From assembly GCA_964383905.1 (NCBI GenBank), contig CAYLJO010000159.1, positions 1-15,099 of the forward strand: 15,099 nt of DNA, given 5' to 3'. Shown here piece after piece: positions 8,293 to 14,768 of this stretch; positions within the stretch are counted from its first letter, which is position 1; each line of letters begins with the position of its first letter. The position numbers were made by a program, and so were the translations under genes. Source of the stretch: CAYLJO01 sp964383905. GTDB taxonomy: Bacteria > Acidobacteriota > Blastocatellia > Pyrinomonadales > Pyrinomonadaceae. The notes below the pieces were generated by a model. It worked only from the letters and a program-made list of their open reading frames with translations, searched no databases and was not told the origin of the DNA.

Positions 8293-8321
8293 TGGACAAG
8301 ACCCTACCATTCTATTACATT
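8293..8321 (+). promoter_or_regulatory. Candidate promoter for the DUF47 gene
   Basis: TGGACA (8293-8298, 5 of 6 to consensus) is followed by a 17-base spacer and TACATT (8316-8321, 4 of 6). A transcript start near 8328 would leave a leader of about 40 bases before the ATG at 8367. It lies in a locally AT-rich stretch between the divergent kdsD and DUF47 genes. Confidence 0.4.
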
Positions 8322-8366
8322 GCCCTCTCATTTATCGCAATCTGATTCGCGGAGTCGCAATCTTCG

Positions 8367-8990
8367 ATGGCACTCTTCAATTTTCTGCCGCGGGAGGAGC
8401 AGTACTTCTCCCTCTTTTCGCAGATGACTTCGTACATCTATGACGCGGCGCGCATCCTCGCTGAGATGCTCAACGATAAAAAGGGTGATTTCGCTGATCA
8501 CTCCAAACAAATCAAGGCTATTGAGCATCATTGCGACGAGCTGACGCATTCCGTTTCGAAGCGTCTCAACCAATCATTCATCACACCCTTCGACCGTGAA
8601 GATATTTTCCTGACGTCGGGCGCGCTCGATGATATTGTCGATCTCATCGACGATGCGGCGCGCGCAATGGTAATGTACGGCGTGCGTGAAAGCACGGATC
8701 ATGCGCGCCGCTTTGCCGACGTGATCCGGCGCATGGCGATCGAGCTTCACGAGGTCGTGAGGGTGCTTGAGCGTCCCGTGGGGATCGAGCCGCGATTAAT
8801 TGAGCTGCACCGGCTGGAGAATGAGGGCGACGACATATATAACACGGCCATTGCGGAGTTGTTTCACAACGGGAAGGATCCGTTGACGATCATCAAGTGG
8901 AAGGATATTTACGAAAAGCTGGAGGCGGCGGTCGATCGCTGCGAGAATGTCGCCAACATCACCGAAAGCGTGATTATCAAGCATACTTGA
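8367..8990 (+). CDS. DUF47 / PhoU-like phosphate transport regulator
   Basis: A 207-residue all-helical cytoplasmic protein of the DUF47 (PhoU-like) family, predicted to modulate a low-affinity PiT-type phosphate transporter. Characteristic segments are the N-terminal FNFLPREEQYFSLF, the acidic helix IKAIEHHCDELTH, the central TPFDREDIFLTSGALDDIVD (the DREDI..L..DDI.D pattern typical of the family), and the C-terminal IIKWKDIYEKLE with DRCENVANI. These acidic repeats are thought to bind metal clusters in PhoU relatives. The length is normal. A weak GGAG lies 12 bases upstream of the ATG. Family members are very often followed directly by a pit gene; here nothing transporter-like follows on this strand, so its partner must be elsewhere. 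Confidence 0.92.
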   Translation: MALFNFLPREEQYFSLFSQMTSYIYDAARILAEMLNDKKGDFADHSKQIKAIEHHCDELTHSVSKRLNQSFITPFDREDIFLTSGALDDIVDLIDDAARAMVMYGVRESTDHARRFADVIRRMAIELHEVVRVLERPVGIEPRLIELHRLENEGDDIYNTAIAELFHNGKDPLTIIKWKDIYEKLEAAVDRCENVANITESVIIKHT

Positions 8991-9236
8991 TTGGAAGCTT
9001 TCGCTGCGGCCTTTCGCGAGCCGTTGAGAAATATTCATCAAAGTCGCTGCCGGACATCTTAATCGCGGAATCTGAAAGCCTGAATTACCGGCCGACAAAG
9101 GTAGGCTAAAGCGTCAACGTTTGCGCGCCCGTTGCCCCAGTCTGGATAGAGATTGAGTATCTAGGCTGGTAGTCAGACAAGCCCCTCGCACTCACTGGCA
9201 ATTTCCTATCCATGAAAAACTAAAACTGGAGGGGGT
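8991..9236 (+). other. Spacer upstream of the PD-(D/E)XK gene
   Basis: About 246 bases with no convincing gene. I looked for remains of a group I intron core and for a partial duplicate of the tRNA-Arg 3' end, because the next gene belongs to an intron-associated endonuclease family, and saw neither. A strong ribosome site closes the stretch. Confidence 0.4.
9228..9235 (+). promoter_or_regulatory. Strong Shine-Dalgarno of the PD-(D/E)XK gene
   Basis: GGAGGGGG directly precedes the ATG at 9237-9239, with about 4 bases between GGAGG and the start. It is the strongest ribosome site in the window and argues that this small gene is genuinely translated. Confidence 0.75.
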
Positions 9237-9800
9237 ATGTACAAATACGAACGCGGTAACAGAAGCGAAGGTGTTATATTGAGCGCATACCTCGCCGCAG
9301 GATTCACAGTAAGCATTCCTTTCGGAGCAGGGGCGAGCTACGACCTGGTCGTTGACGCCGACTCTCGTCTATACAAAATTCAAGTTAAAACGGCCTGGGT
9401 GAGCGGTGGTTGCGTAGTTTACAAAAGCCAACGCAGGCAGCCCGGTGTGGGTCTTACACGCAGGCGGTATGAGAGTGATGAGGTCGATTACTTTGTGGTG
9501 TATTGCCCGAGCACTGAGACCCTCTACGCGGTGCCTGCTGAGAATCACGGGATGCATGGCAGGCTCCGATTAAGTCCGGTGAAAAACGGTCAGGTAAAAC
9601 TCGTGAGATGGGCAACAGATTATACCTGGGAGCGGCACATCGAGGAGTTAAGAAACAAATGCGCCTGGCAAGACTCGAACTTGCGGCCCCCTGCTCCGGA
9701 GGCAGGTGCTCTATCCGCTGAGCTACAGGCGCGTGAAAGTTATTCTCGCATAGACATGATGTCTGCGCAAAACGTGCGAATGCGCCACGTGCGCGCCTAG
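9237..9800 (+). CDS. PD-(D/E)XK homing-endonuclease-like protein (I-Ssp6803I type) running antisense through a tRNA
   Basis: A 187-residue protein whose first 142 residues match the group I intron-associated PD-(D/E)XK family, whose prototype I-Ssp6803I is a homing endonuclease in a cyanobacterial tRNA-fMet intron. The nuclease core shows Glu11 in RSEG, Asp36 in SYDLVVD and Gln49-Val-Lys51 (QVK in place of (D/E)XK). As I recall, the I-Ssp6803I active site uses Glu11, Asp36, Gln49 and Lys51, the same spacing. Later conserved parts are EVDYFVVYCP, LYAVPAE and RLRLSPVKNGQ..VRWATDY. After residue 142 there is no stop codon, so the frame continues through the complement of an intact tRNA-Arg(CCG) (9660-9732), giving CAWQDSNLRPPAPEAGALSA, the well-known antisense-tRNA peptide, and ends at 9800. 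The last 45 residues are thus probably not family sequence. No intron surrounds it here. Its present activity is unknown. Confidence 0.85.
   Translation: MYKYERGNRSEGVILSAYLAAGFTVSIPFGAGASYDLVVDADSRLYKIQVKTAWVSGGCVVYKSQRRQPGVGLTRRRYESDEVDYFVVYCPSTETLYAVPAENHGMHGRLRLSPVKNGQVKLVRWATDYTWERHIEELRNKCAWQDSNLRPPAPEAGALSAELQARESYSRIDMMSAQNVRMRHVRA
9660..9732 (-). tRNA. tRNA-Arg (anticodon CCG)
   Basis: A complete 73-base tRNA on the minus strand. The acceptor stem GCGCCTG/CAGGCGC has 7 perfect pairs. The D arm is GCTC-AGCGGATA-GAGC. The anticodon arm is CCTGC-CTCCGGA-GCAGG, with CCG in the normal loop positions, reading Arg codon CGG. The variable loop is GGGCC, and the T arm is GCAAG-TTCGAGT-CTTGC. 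The discriminator base is A at 9660. CCA is not encoded (next bases on this strand are TTT). All stems pair without mismatch, so it should be functional. It lies wholly inside the antisense of the 3' part of the endonuclease-like gene. Confidence 0.97.
9742..9770 (-). promoter_or_regulatory. Candidate tRNA-Arg promoter with a palindromic spacer
   Basis: On the minus strand, TTGCGC (9765-9770, 4 of 6) and GAGAAT (9742-9747, 4 of 6) are separated by 17 bases, placing a transcript start near 9735, just before the tRNA 5' end at 9732. The spacer contains a perfect 13-base palindrome, AGACATGATGTCT (9752-9764), a possible operator. The boxes are moderate matches only. Confidence 0.4.
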
Positions 9801-9960
9801 AGTGGCCGACAGACCGTGAATGCAGCAGTGTCAGCCTGATTGACAGCTCCTCCTCCCGCTGTTTAACCCGACCGGCACTAAACTTGCTCTCAAGTATACA
9901 AAGCTCCTTGCGCGTATTGATTGCGTGCAGTGGTGTGTTCTGTAGGCTCTTAATTAAGGG

Positions 9961-9967
9961 AGGAGAG
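9961..9967 (+). promoter_or_regulatory. Shine-Dalgarno of the hemerythrin gene
   Basis: AGGAGAG lies 7 bases before the ATG at 9975-9977. A nearer ATG at 9968 is in a different frame and touches the ribosome site, so 9975 is the start. Confidence 0.65.
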
Positions 9968-9974
9968 ATGGTTT

Positions 9975-10427
9975 ATGGATGCTATTGAACTATTGAAGCG
10001 GGATCACAAAAAGGTTTCAGAGATCTTCGAGAAGCTGGAACCGACAACCGAGCGCGGTGTTAAAACGCGCGAAGAACTGTTCACGCGACTCAAAAACGAA
10101 CTCGATGTGCACGCGCGCATTGAAGAACAGATCTTTTATCCGACTCTCAAGGAGGCGGAGGAGACGCGCGACATTACGCTCGAAGCATACGAGGAGCACG
10201 CGATAGTCAAGCAGCTTTTGGCGGAACTGGAAGCACTGCCAAAGGATAAGGAAGAGTGGGGCGCGAAGCTAAAGGTGCTTCAAGAGAATGTCGAACACCA
10301 CGTCGAGGAAGAAGAAGGGGAAATGTTCCAGGGCGCGCGGAAGGTTCTAAGCAAGGAACAGATTGAGCAGTTAGGCGCGCGCATGGAAGCAGCTAAGAAC
10401 CAGCAGCGTACTGCAGGGGCCAAATAA
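9975..10427 (+). CDS. Hemerythrin HHE-domain protein
   Basis: A 150-residue soluble four-helix protein of the HHE hemerythrin family. The di-iron ligand pattern is complete: His11 in RDHKK, His46 and Glu50 in HARIE, His75 in EEHA, and His108/His109 with following Glu in EHHVEEEEGEMF. Such proteins bind a non-haem di-iron centre and are linked to O2 or NO sensing and to oxidative or nitrosative stress; which applies here is not shown. The charged C-terminal helix (about 118-150) is Lys/Glu-rich and ends in a short Ala/Gly tail. It has its own ribosome site and is followed by a strong hairpin, so it is probably a single-gene unit between the tRNA locus and the kinase cluster. Confidence 0.94.
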   Translation: MDAIELLKRDHKKVSEIFEKLEPTTERGVKTREELFTRLKNELDVHARIEEQIFYPTLKEAEETRDITLEAYEEHAIVKQLLAELEALPKDKEEWGAKLKVLQENVEHHVEEEEGEMFQGARKVLSKEQIEQLGARMEAAKNQQRTAGAK

Positions 10428-10450
10428 CCGCGAATTATTATCAATCCTTC

Positions 10451-10498
10451 AAGGCGTCGGCGGGCGTGTCTGATTGACGCGCGCCTGTGCGACGCCTT
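10451..10498 (+). terminator. Long hairpin after the hemerythrin gene
   Basis: AAGGCGTCG (10451-10459) pairs perfectly with CGACGCCTT (10490-10498). Inside it, 10460-10467 pairs with 10477-10484 with one mismatch, leaving a 9-base loop and a 5-base bulge. The stem starts 23 bases after the hemerythrin stop. The bases after it (ATCCTTTCC) are pyrimidine-rich but not a U-run, so this may be a terminator, a bidirectional stem or an mRNA end protector; it also lies about 70 bases before the kinase start. Confidence 0.5.
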
Positions 10499-10565
10499 AT
10501 CCTTTCCGCGTTGCCCCGGCGGATTGCCGACGCATATCAGATGATCAATCATTTAACCCCCGCCT

Positions 10566-12200
10566 ATGCGCGAATGTCCACGATGTGAACGCTGTTATGA
10601 AGACGAAGTGCTCGTATGCCCGGAAGAAGGCGCAAACACCAAACAGACGCTGCCGGGTGGTACGCTCCTGGCCGGTCGCTACCTTATCGAGAAGCGACTT
10701 GGGCGCGGCGCGATGGGTCAAGTCTATATGGCCCGCGACGAAAACCTGGTGACGCGTCGCGTCGCCGTCAAAACCATCCGGCCCGACATCCTCTCCGACG
10801 AAGGAATGGGCGAAGAAGAGGCGATTGCGCGCTTCGAGCGCGAAGCGCGCACGGCCGCTTCTATCCGCCACCCGAACGTGGTTGATGTGACCGATTTCGG
10901 GAAAACTCCGACGGGGGTCTTTTTCCTCGTCATGGAATACGTCGAAGGTGAAACGCTCTATCATCTTCTGCGTCGCGAAGGCACCTTGAGCGTTCAACGC
11001 ACGCTTGCGCTCTTGCGGCAGGTGGCGGCCGGGGTCGAAGCGGCACACGAAGAAGGGATACTTCATCGCGACCTTAAGCCGGCGAACATCTTCATCATGA
11101 AGAAGCGCAAGGGAAACTCGAGCCTGTCGGGTGACGGATTTATTAAGGTTGGCGATTTCGGGCTGGCTAAAATCATCTCCGGGGCGGTGGCCGAAGCGAT
11201 GACGGGCGGTGGCCCGGCGTCGCGCGGCATTATCGGCACTCCCGAATACATGGCTCCCGAGCAGATGCAGCCCGGAACCAAGCTTGACACGCGCGCGGAC
11301 GTCTATGCCCTCGGCACCATCGCTTATCATATGCTGGGCGGGCGGCCTCCGTTCACGGGCGACATCACACAGATCATCATGCAAAAAGTGATGCGGGCGG
11401 CGCCGGCTTTGAGCACTTTGCGCTCAGATATTTCGCCGGGGGTGGATCAGGCCGTGATGCACGCGTTAGCGAAGGAGCCGGACGCGCGGCCTACCAGCAT
11501 AAGTGTCTGGATTGAAGAACTCGAAAGCCGGGCCGGCGATGTTTCCGAGCGTGAGAGGGAGGGCGATTCGCGCGTTGTGATCCTTGCTCCGGCGGGCGCG
11601 GAAGTTTACATCGACGACGAAAGGCACGGCAGCGTCGGCCGGTCGGGACGCATCATTCTGACGGCTATCGCCCCGGGCCGTCATGTCCTGCGCGTCTCAC
11701 GCCCCGGCGATGCGGATGACGAGCGGGTCATAGAGGTCCGCTCCGGAGCAAGCGAGCAGATTATTCAGGCGCAATTTCGATCCGCTCATTCCGGCAATCA
11801 GTTGTCGCCTTCGCGCGGCGGAAGCCTCAACAGCGGCCCGGCCAGCGCGCCTGAGGTTGTGATGTGTGCGCGGTGCGGCGTGCGTTATGCGGCGGGAATA
11901 AAATTCTGCGGGCGGTGCGGCAACAATACCTTCCAGCCTGTGCACGCCGGGCAAAGTGCGGGTGGAAGCGCCGGCGGAAATCACGAAGCCCAGCCGGCGA
12001 GCGGCGTTAAATGTCCCCGCTGCAATGTTAGCTACCCGGCGGGCACGAAGTTTTGCGGGCGTTGCGGCACGGCTATCTACGGCGGCGCCCCGGCATGGGG
12101 CGCGCCGCGGCCTGTCGAAGTAATCTGTAACTTCTGCCGCGTGAGCTACCCGGCGGGCACGAAGTTTTGCGGGCGCTGCGGTAACTCCATCAAGCCTTGA
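10566..12200 (+). CDS. Ser/Thr protein kinase with zinc ribbons at both ends and a PEGA-like domain
   Basis: A 544-residue soluble eukaryote-like kinase. Residues 4-22 form a zinc-ribbon-like knuckle (Cys4, Cys7, Cys10, Cys18) whose last half lacks one Cys. The kinase domain (about 39-310) has a Gly-rich loop GRGAMGQVY, Lys69 in VAVK, probable helix-C Glu93, HRDLKPAN with Asp169, DFG Asp197 and MAPEQ, so it should be active. A PEGA-like beta domain follows (about 335-401, VVILAPAGAEVYIDDERHG). Then come three zinc ribbons, each CxxC-x10-CGRCG: Cys434/437/448/451, Cys483/486/497/500 and Cys521/524/535/538, joined by Gly/Ala/Pro-rich linkers. There is no transmembrane segment. It heads a same-strand cluster with a membrane zinc-ribbon protein and an FHA kinase. 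No Shine-Dalgarno is visible. Substrates are unknown; the ribbons likely mediate protein or nucleic-acid contacts. Confidence 0.93.
   Translation: MRECPRCERCYEDEVLVCPEEGANTKQTLPGGTLLAGRYLIEKRLGRGAMGQVYMARDENLVTRRVAVKTIRPDILSDEGMGEEEAIARFEREARTAASIRHPNVVDVTDFGKTPTGVFFLVMEYVEGETLYHLLRREGTLSVQRTLALLRQVAAGVEAAHEEGILHRDLKPANIFIMKKRKGNSSLSGDGFIKVGDFGLAKIISGAVAEAMTGGGPASRGIIGTPEYMAPEQMQPGTKLDTRADVYALGTIAYHMLGGRPPFTGDITQIIMQKVMRAAPALSTLRSDISPGVDQAVMHALAKEPDARPTSISVWIEELESRAGDVSEREREGDSRVVILAPAGAEVYIDDERHGSVGRSGRIILTAIAPGRHVLRVSRPGDADDERVIEVRSGASEQIIQAQFRSAHSGNQLSPSRGGSLNSGPASAPEVVMCARCGVRYAAGIKFCGRCGNNTFQPVHAGQSAGGSAGGNHEAQPASGVKCPRCNVSYPAGTKFCGRCGTAIYGGAPAWGAPRPVEVICNFCRVSYPAGTKFCGRCGNSIKP
12030..12175 (+). 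repeat. Near-identical direct repeat encoding two zinc ribbons
   Basis: Bases 12030-12061 and 12144-12175 are identical over 32 positions, then differ at one base and agree again for five. The offset is 114 bases (38 codons). They encode the SYPAGTKFCGRCG part of the second and third C-terminal zinc ribbons of the kinase. The first ribbon (residues 434-451) is more diverged, so the last two copies look like a recent internal duplication. Confidence 0.9.
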
Positions 12201-12224
12201 GCGGATGGCTCCTTCCCGTATAAT
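12197..12224 (+). promoter_or_regulatory. Candidate promoter overlapping the kinase stop codon
   Basis: TTGAGC (12197-12202, overlapping the TGA at 12198-12200) and a perfect TATAAT (12219-12224) are separated by 16 bases. A transcript would start near 12231, about 100 bases before the next gene, giving the membrane protein and FHA kinase a possible promoter of their own. Confidence 0.5.
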
Positions 12225-12332
12225 GGGTCCGGCTTATTTGACCGGTAGTCCTCGTAAGGATTCGCATGATCCCAACTCTGGCTTGATAAGAATGTCTGCG
12301 GCCGCCCTGCTGAAGCCTGAAACAGTCCGCAC

Positions 12333-13385
12333 ATGAAACGCTGCCCGAACTGCAATCGAACTTACACAGACGACACTTTGAGCTTTTGTCTTGAGGACGG
12401 CACGCGCCTACTAAGCGTCAGCGATGCGCCTTCATCCCTCGACCCGGGCGCAACCATCGCCTTCCCTACAGGACGCGATACCAACCAGACGGCAGAGGTT
12501 TATCGTCGCGACACGCTGCCCACCAGCCAAATCGGGCCGCCTTCGGGGGTATCGTTCCCGCACATGCCGCCCGCGCAGACCGTGCGAAAATCTAATCCCC
12601 TCCCCTGGATTATCGGGGGGGCGGTGGTATTGCTCTTTTTGGGCATCGGTCTCATTGCGCTTATCATCGGCCTCGCCAGGCTCGGCTCAGATTCAAACAC
12701 GCCCGTCGCCTCTTCAAATAACGCGAACCACAGCGCAAACGTCCCCAACCGGAATGTTAACACGAAGCCGGCCAATTCAAACAACACCAATGCGAGTGCC
12801 ACTAGTAAGAATACGAATTACGGCGCGGATTCGAAGCCTACGTTGGTAGACGATTTCTCGACGGAAAAATGGTGGACCGGGACTAACGATTCCGGCACCT
12901 TCTGGTATAACCAGGGTGAATACCACATGCGCGCCGTCGCCGGCCGCTATGCCATAGTGTATGGTCCGAAGAGCAGCGACTATGAGACAAAGAATGCGAC
13001 GGTGCGGGTTACCACGCACAATGTTGACGGGACGTCTCCCAGCTACGGTTACGGCCTTGTCGTGCATGGAGGAAAAGAGAACGATCAATTGAAGGACTAC
13101 AGCTTTGTCATCTTTACGGGCGACAACCCCTCCTACTCTGTCTTCCTGCACCAGAATGGCAAAGAGACCTCGCTGGTGAAATGGACCAGATCGCCGCTCA
13201 TTAAAACGGGCACGAAGAGCAACCAGTTGGAGGTTCGCGTGAAAGACAAGCAGCTCTCTTTTTACATCAACGGCCAATACGCCACGAGCATCACAGATAC
13301 GGCGAACTTCACAAACGGGCTCGCCGGGTTTTACACCAGCGACGCGAATGAAGTCGCCTTTGATGATTTAACGATCTACCGTTAG
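12333..13385 (+). CDS. Zinc-ribbon, single-TM protein with an extracytoplasmic jelly-roll domain
   Basis: A 350-residue membrane protein with three parts. Residues 4-23 are a zinc-ribbon-like motif (Cys4, Cys7, Cys19, then LEDG) of the same type that begins the upstream kinase. After a Pro/Ser/Thr-rich stretch comes one membrane segment at about 92-115. Residues 117-165 are a low-complexity Asn/Ser/Ala/Thr-rich linker. Residues about 168-350 look like a LamG/concanavalin-type beta sandwich of the DUF1080-like class: VDDFST.KWWTG at the start, YNQGEYHM, LEVRVKDKQLSFYINGQ, and NEVAFDDLTIYR at the end. Expected topology is ribbon inside, jelly roll outside; carbohydrate or wall binding is plausible from the fold but not shown. 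There is no kinase domain. It sits 132 bases after the zinc-ribbon kinase and 37 bases before the FHA kinase, suggesting it acts with them. No clear Shine-Dalgarno. Confidence 0.9.
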   Translation: MKRCPNCNRTYTDDTLSFCLEDGTRLLSVSDAPSSLDPGATIAFPTGRDTNQTAEVYRRDTLPTSQIGPPSGVSFPHMPPAQTVRKSNPLPWIIGGAVVLLFLGIGLIALIIGLARLGSDSNTPVASSNNANHSANVPNRNVNTKPANSNNTNASATSKNTNYGADSKPTLVDDFSTEKWWTGTNDSGTFWYNQGEYHMRAVAGRYAIVYGPKSSDYETKNATVRVTTHNVDGTSPSYGYGLVVHGGKENDQLKDYSFVIFTGDNPSYSVFLHQNGKETSLVKWTRSPLIKTGTKSNQLEVRVKDKQLSFYINGQYATSITDTANFTNGLAGFYTSDANEVAFDDLTIYR

Positions 13386-13422
13386 CAGGGAAGTCCGGTT
13401 TTGCGACGAACACAGGGTCAAG

Positions 13423-14739
13423 ATGCGAGTCACTTTACGAGTTCTGGCCGGGCCTTACGTGGGTCGCGCGTTTACTTTTGACCAGCACGACACGTTTTTA
13501 ATCGGGCGCAGCGACACGGCGCATCTCTGTCTACCGGAAGACAGATTCTTTTCGCGCCACCACTGCTTGCTGGAGATCGCGCCGCCGCGCTGTTTTCTAC
13601 GCGACCTGCACTCGACCAACGGCACATTCGTCAACGGTCAGAAAGTATCCGAAGCCCATTTACGTGATGGCGACCGGATTCAAGGCGGACAGACCGTGCT
13701 CGCCGTCGAAGTCAGCGCCGAGCCGGCGGTGCCGGCGTACCACGATGCTAGCGCGGGTCGGGCCGCGCTTGCTCCGACTCAACCGGCGATCGTGATCGTC
13801 GAATGTCTCAACTGCGGGCGGCGCGATCAAGCGGAAGCCACCGCGCCCGGCGAGCGGTTGACCTACCTGTGTGAAGAATGTCGCGAGGAGTTGCGGCGGA
13901 AGCCGCAGCGGGTGCCCGGCTATGAAACGGTGAGGGTCCTGGGCCGGGGCGGGATGGGCTGTGTGTTGCTCGCACGTGAGCAGCGGACGGGGCGCGCCGT
14001 CGCGATCAAGACTTTGCTGCCGGAAGTCGCCGTCAGCGACGTGGCGTTGCGCCGCTTTATGCGCGAGGTGGATGTTGCCGCCGCCCTGCAGCACCCACAC
14101 ATCGTCGGGTTCATTGGCCGCGGCACCAACAATGGCGTGATCTATTTGATCACCGAATACGTCGAAGGGAAGGATGCCGCCAGGCTATTAGAGGCGCGCG
14201 GGGGGCGTTTGCCGTATCGCGAGGCGGCACAGATTCTCATGCAAACGCTCGACGCGCTCCATTACGCGCACACCAAAGGTTACATTCACCGCGACATCAA
14301 GGACCAGAACATACTGGTCAGCGGCGCTTGGCCGAGCTACACGGCCAAGCTGACGGATTTCGGCTTGGCCAAAAACTTCACACAGTCGGGGATGAGCGGC
14401 ATCACGATGGCGGGGGACGTGGCCGGCACTGTGGCCTATATGCCGCCAGAACAGATCAGAGATTTTCGCGACGTGAATCCGACCTCAGACATCTACGCGA
14501 TGGGCATGACGGCATACAGGCTGGTCACCGGAGCGCTGGCCCTCGACCTCTCGCCGCGAGCCAACCCCGCCGAGGCGATCAGGGCGATTTTCGAGAAACC
14601 GATCATCCCGCTCAACCGCCGCGTGGCGGATATTCCACCGCTGGTTGCTGACGTTATCGAACGCGCCCTCGCCAAGGATCCGTCGCAGCGCTGGCAGTCA
14701 GCAGGTGCGATGCGCGCAGCCCTGGAGCACGCGCTCTAG
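13423..14739 (+). CDS. FHA domain / zinc-binding linker / Ser-Thr protein kinase
   Basis: A 438-residue soluble kinase with an N-terminal phosphothreonine-binding module. The FHA domain (about 5-97) has the hallmark residues GRS at 28-30, SRHH at 44-47 and STNGTFVNG at 64-72. Residues 128-153 carry Cys128-x2-Cys131 and Cys150-x2-Cys153, a likely structural zinc site joining FHA and kinase. The kinase domain (about 167-438) has GRGGMG, Lys196 in VAIK, probable helix-C Glu215, HRDIKDQN with Asp291 (the usual Pro of HRDxKP is Asp), DFG Asp312 and a PPEQ variant of APE. All catalytic residues are present. No membrane segment. The start follows an AGGG at about 13412-13415. In FHA-kinase families the FHA binds autophosphorylated activation-loop threonines or partner kinases; the zinc-ribbon kinase two genes upstream is an obvious candidate partner, by inference. 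Confidence 0.94.
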   Translation: MRVTLRVLAGPYVGRAFTFDQHDTFLIGRSDTAHLCLPEDRFFSRHHCLLEIAPPRCFLRDLHSTNGTFVNGQKVSEAHLRDGDRIQGGQTVLAVEVSAEPAVPAYHDASAGRAALAPTQPAIVIVECLNCGRRDQAEATAPGERLTYLCEECREELRRKPQRVPGYETVRVLGRGGMGCVLLAREQRTGRAVAIKTLLPEVAVSDVALRRFMREVDVAAALQHPHIVGFIGRGTNNGVIYLITEYVEGKDAARLLEARGGRLPYREAAQILMQTLDALHYAHTKGYIHRDIKDQNILVSGAWPSYTAKLTDFGLAKNFTQSGMSGITMAGDVAGTVAYMPPEQIRDFRDVNPTSDIYAMGMTAYRLVTGALALDLSPRANPAEAIRAIFEKPIIPLNRRVADIPPLVADVIERALAKDPSQRWQSAGAMRAALEHAL

Positions 14740-14768
14740 CTTTTATCAGAAGGCGACGAAGATAAAAG
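14740..14768 (+). terminator. Inverted repeat after the FHA kinase
   Basis: CTTTTATC (14740-14747), starting right after the kinase stop codon, is complementary to GATAAAAG (14761-14768) across a 13-base loop. The stem is AT-rich and has no U-run after it, so as a terminator it would be weak. Confidence 0.35.

Noticed and set aside
8991..9236. Possible group I intron remains or tRNA 3'-end duplicate flanking the endonuclease gene
   Set aside because: No stretch similar to the tRNA 3' end and no recognisable intron core found by eye; a covariance-model search would be needed to overturn this.
10545..11384. 279-codon minus-strand open frame opposite the zinc-ribbon kinase
   Set aside because: Shadow of the kinase domain, whose catalytic motifs are unambiguous on the plus strand.
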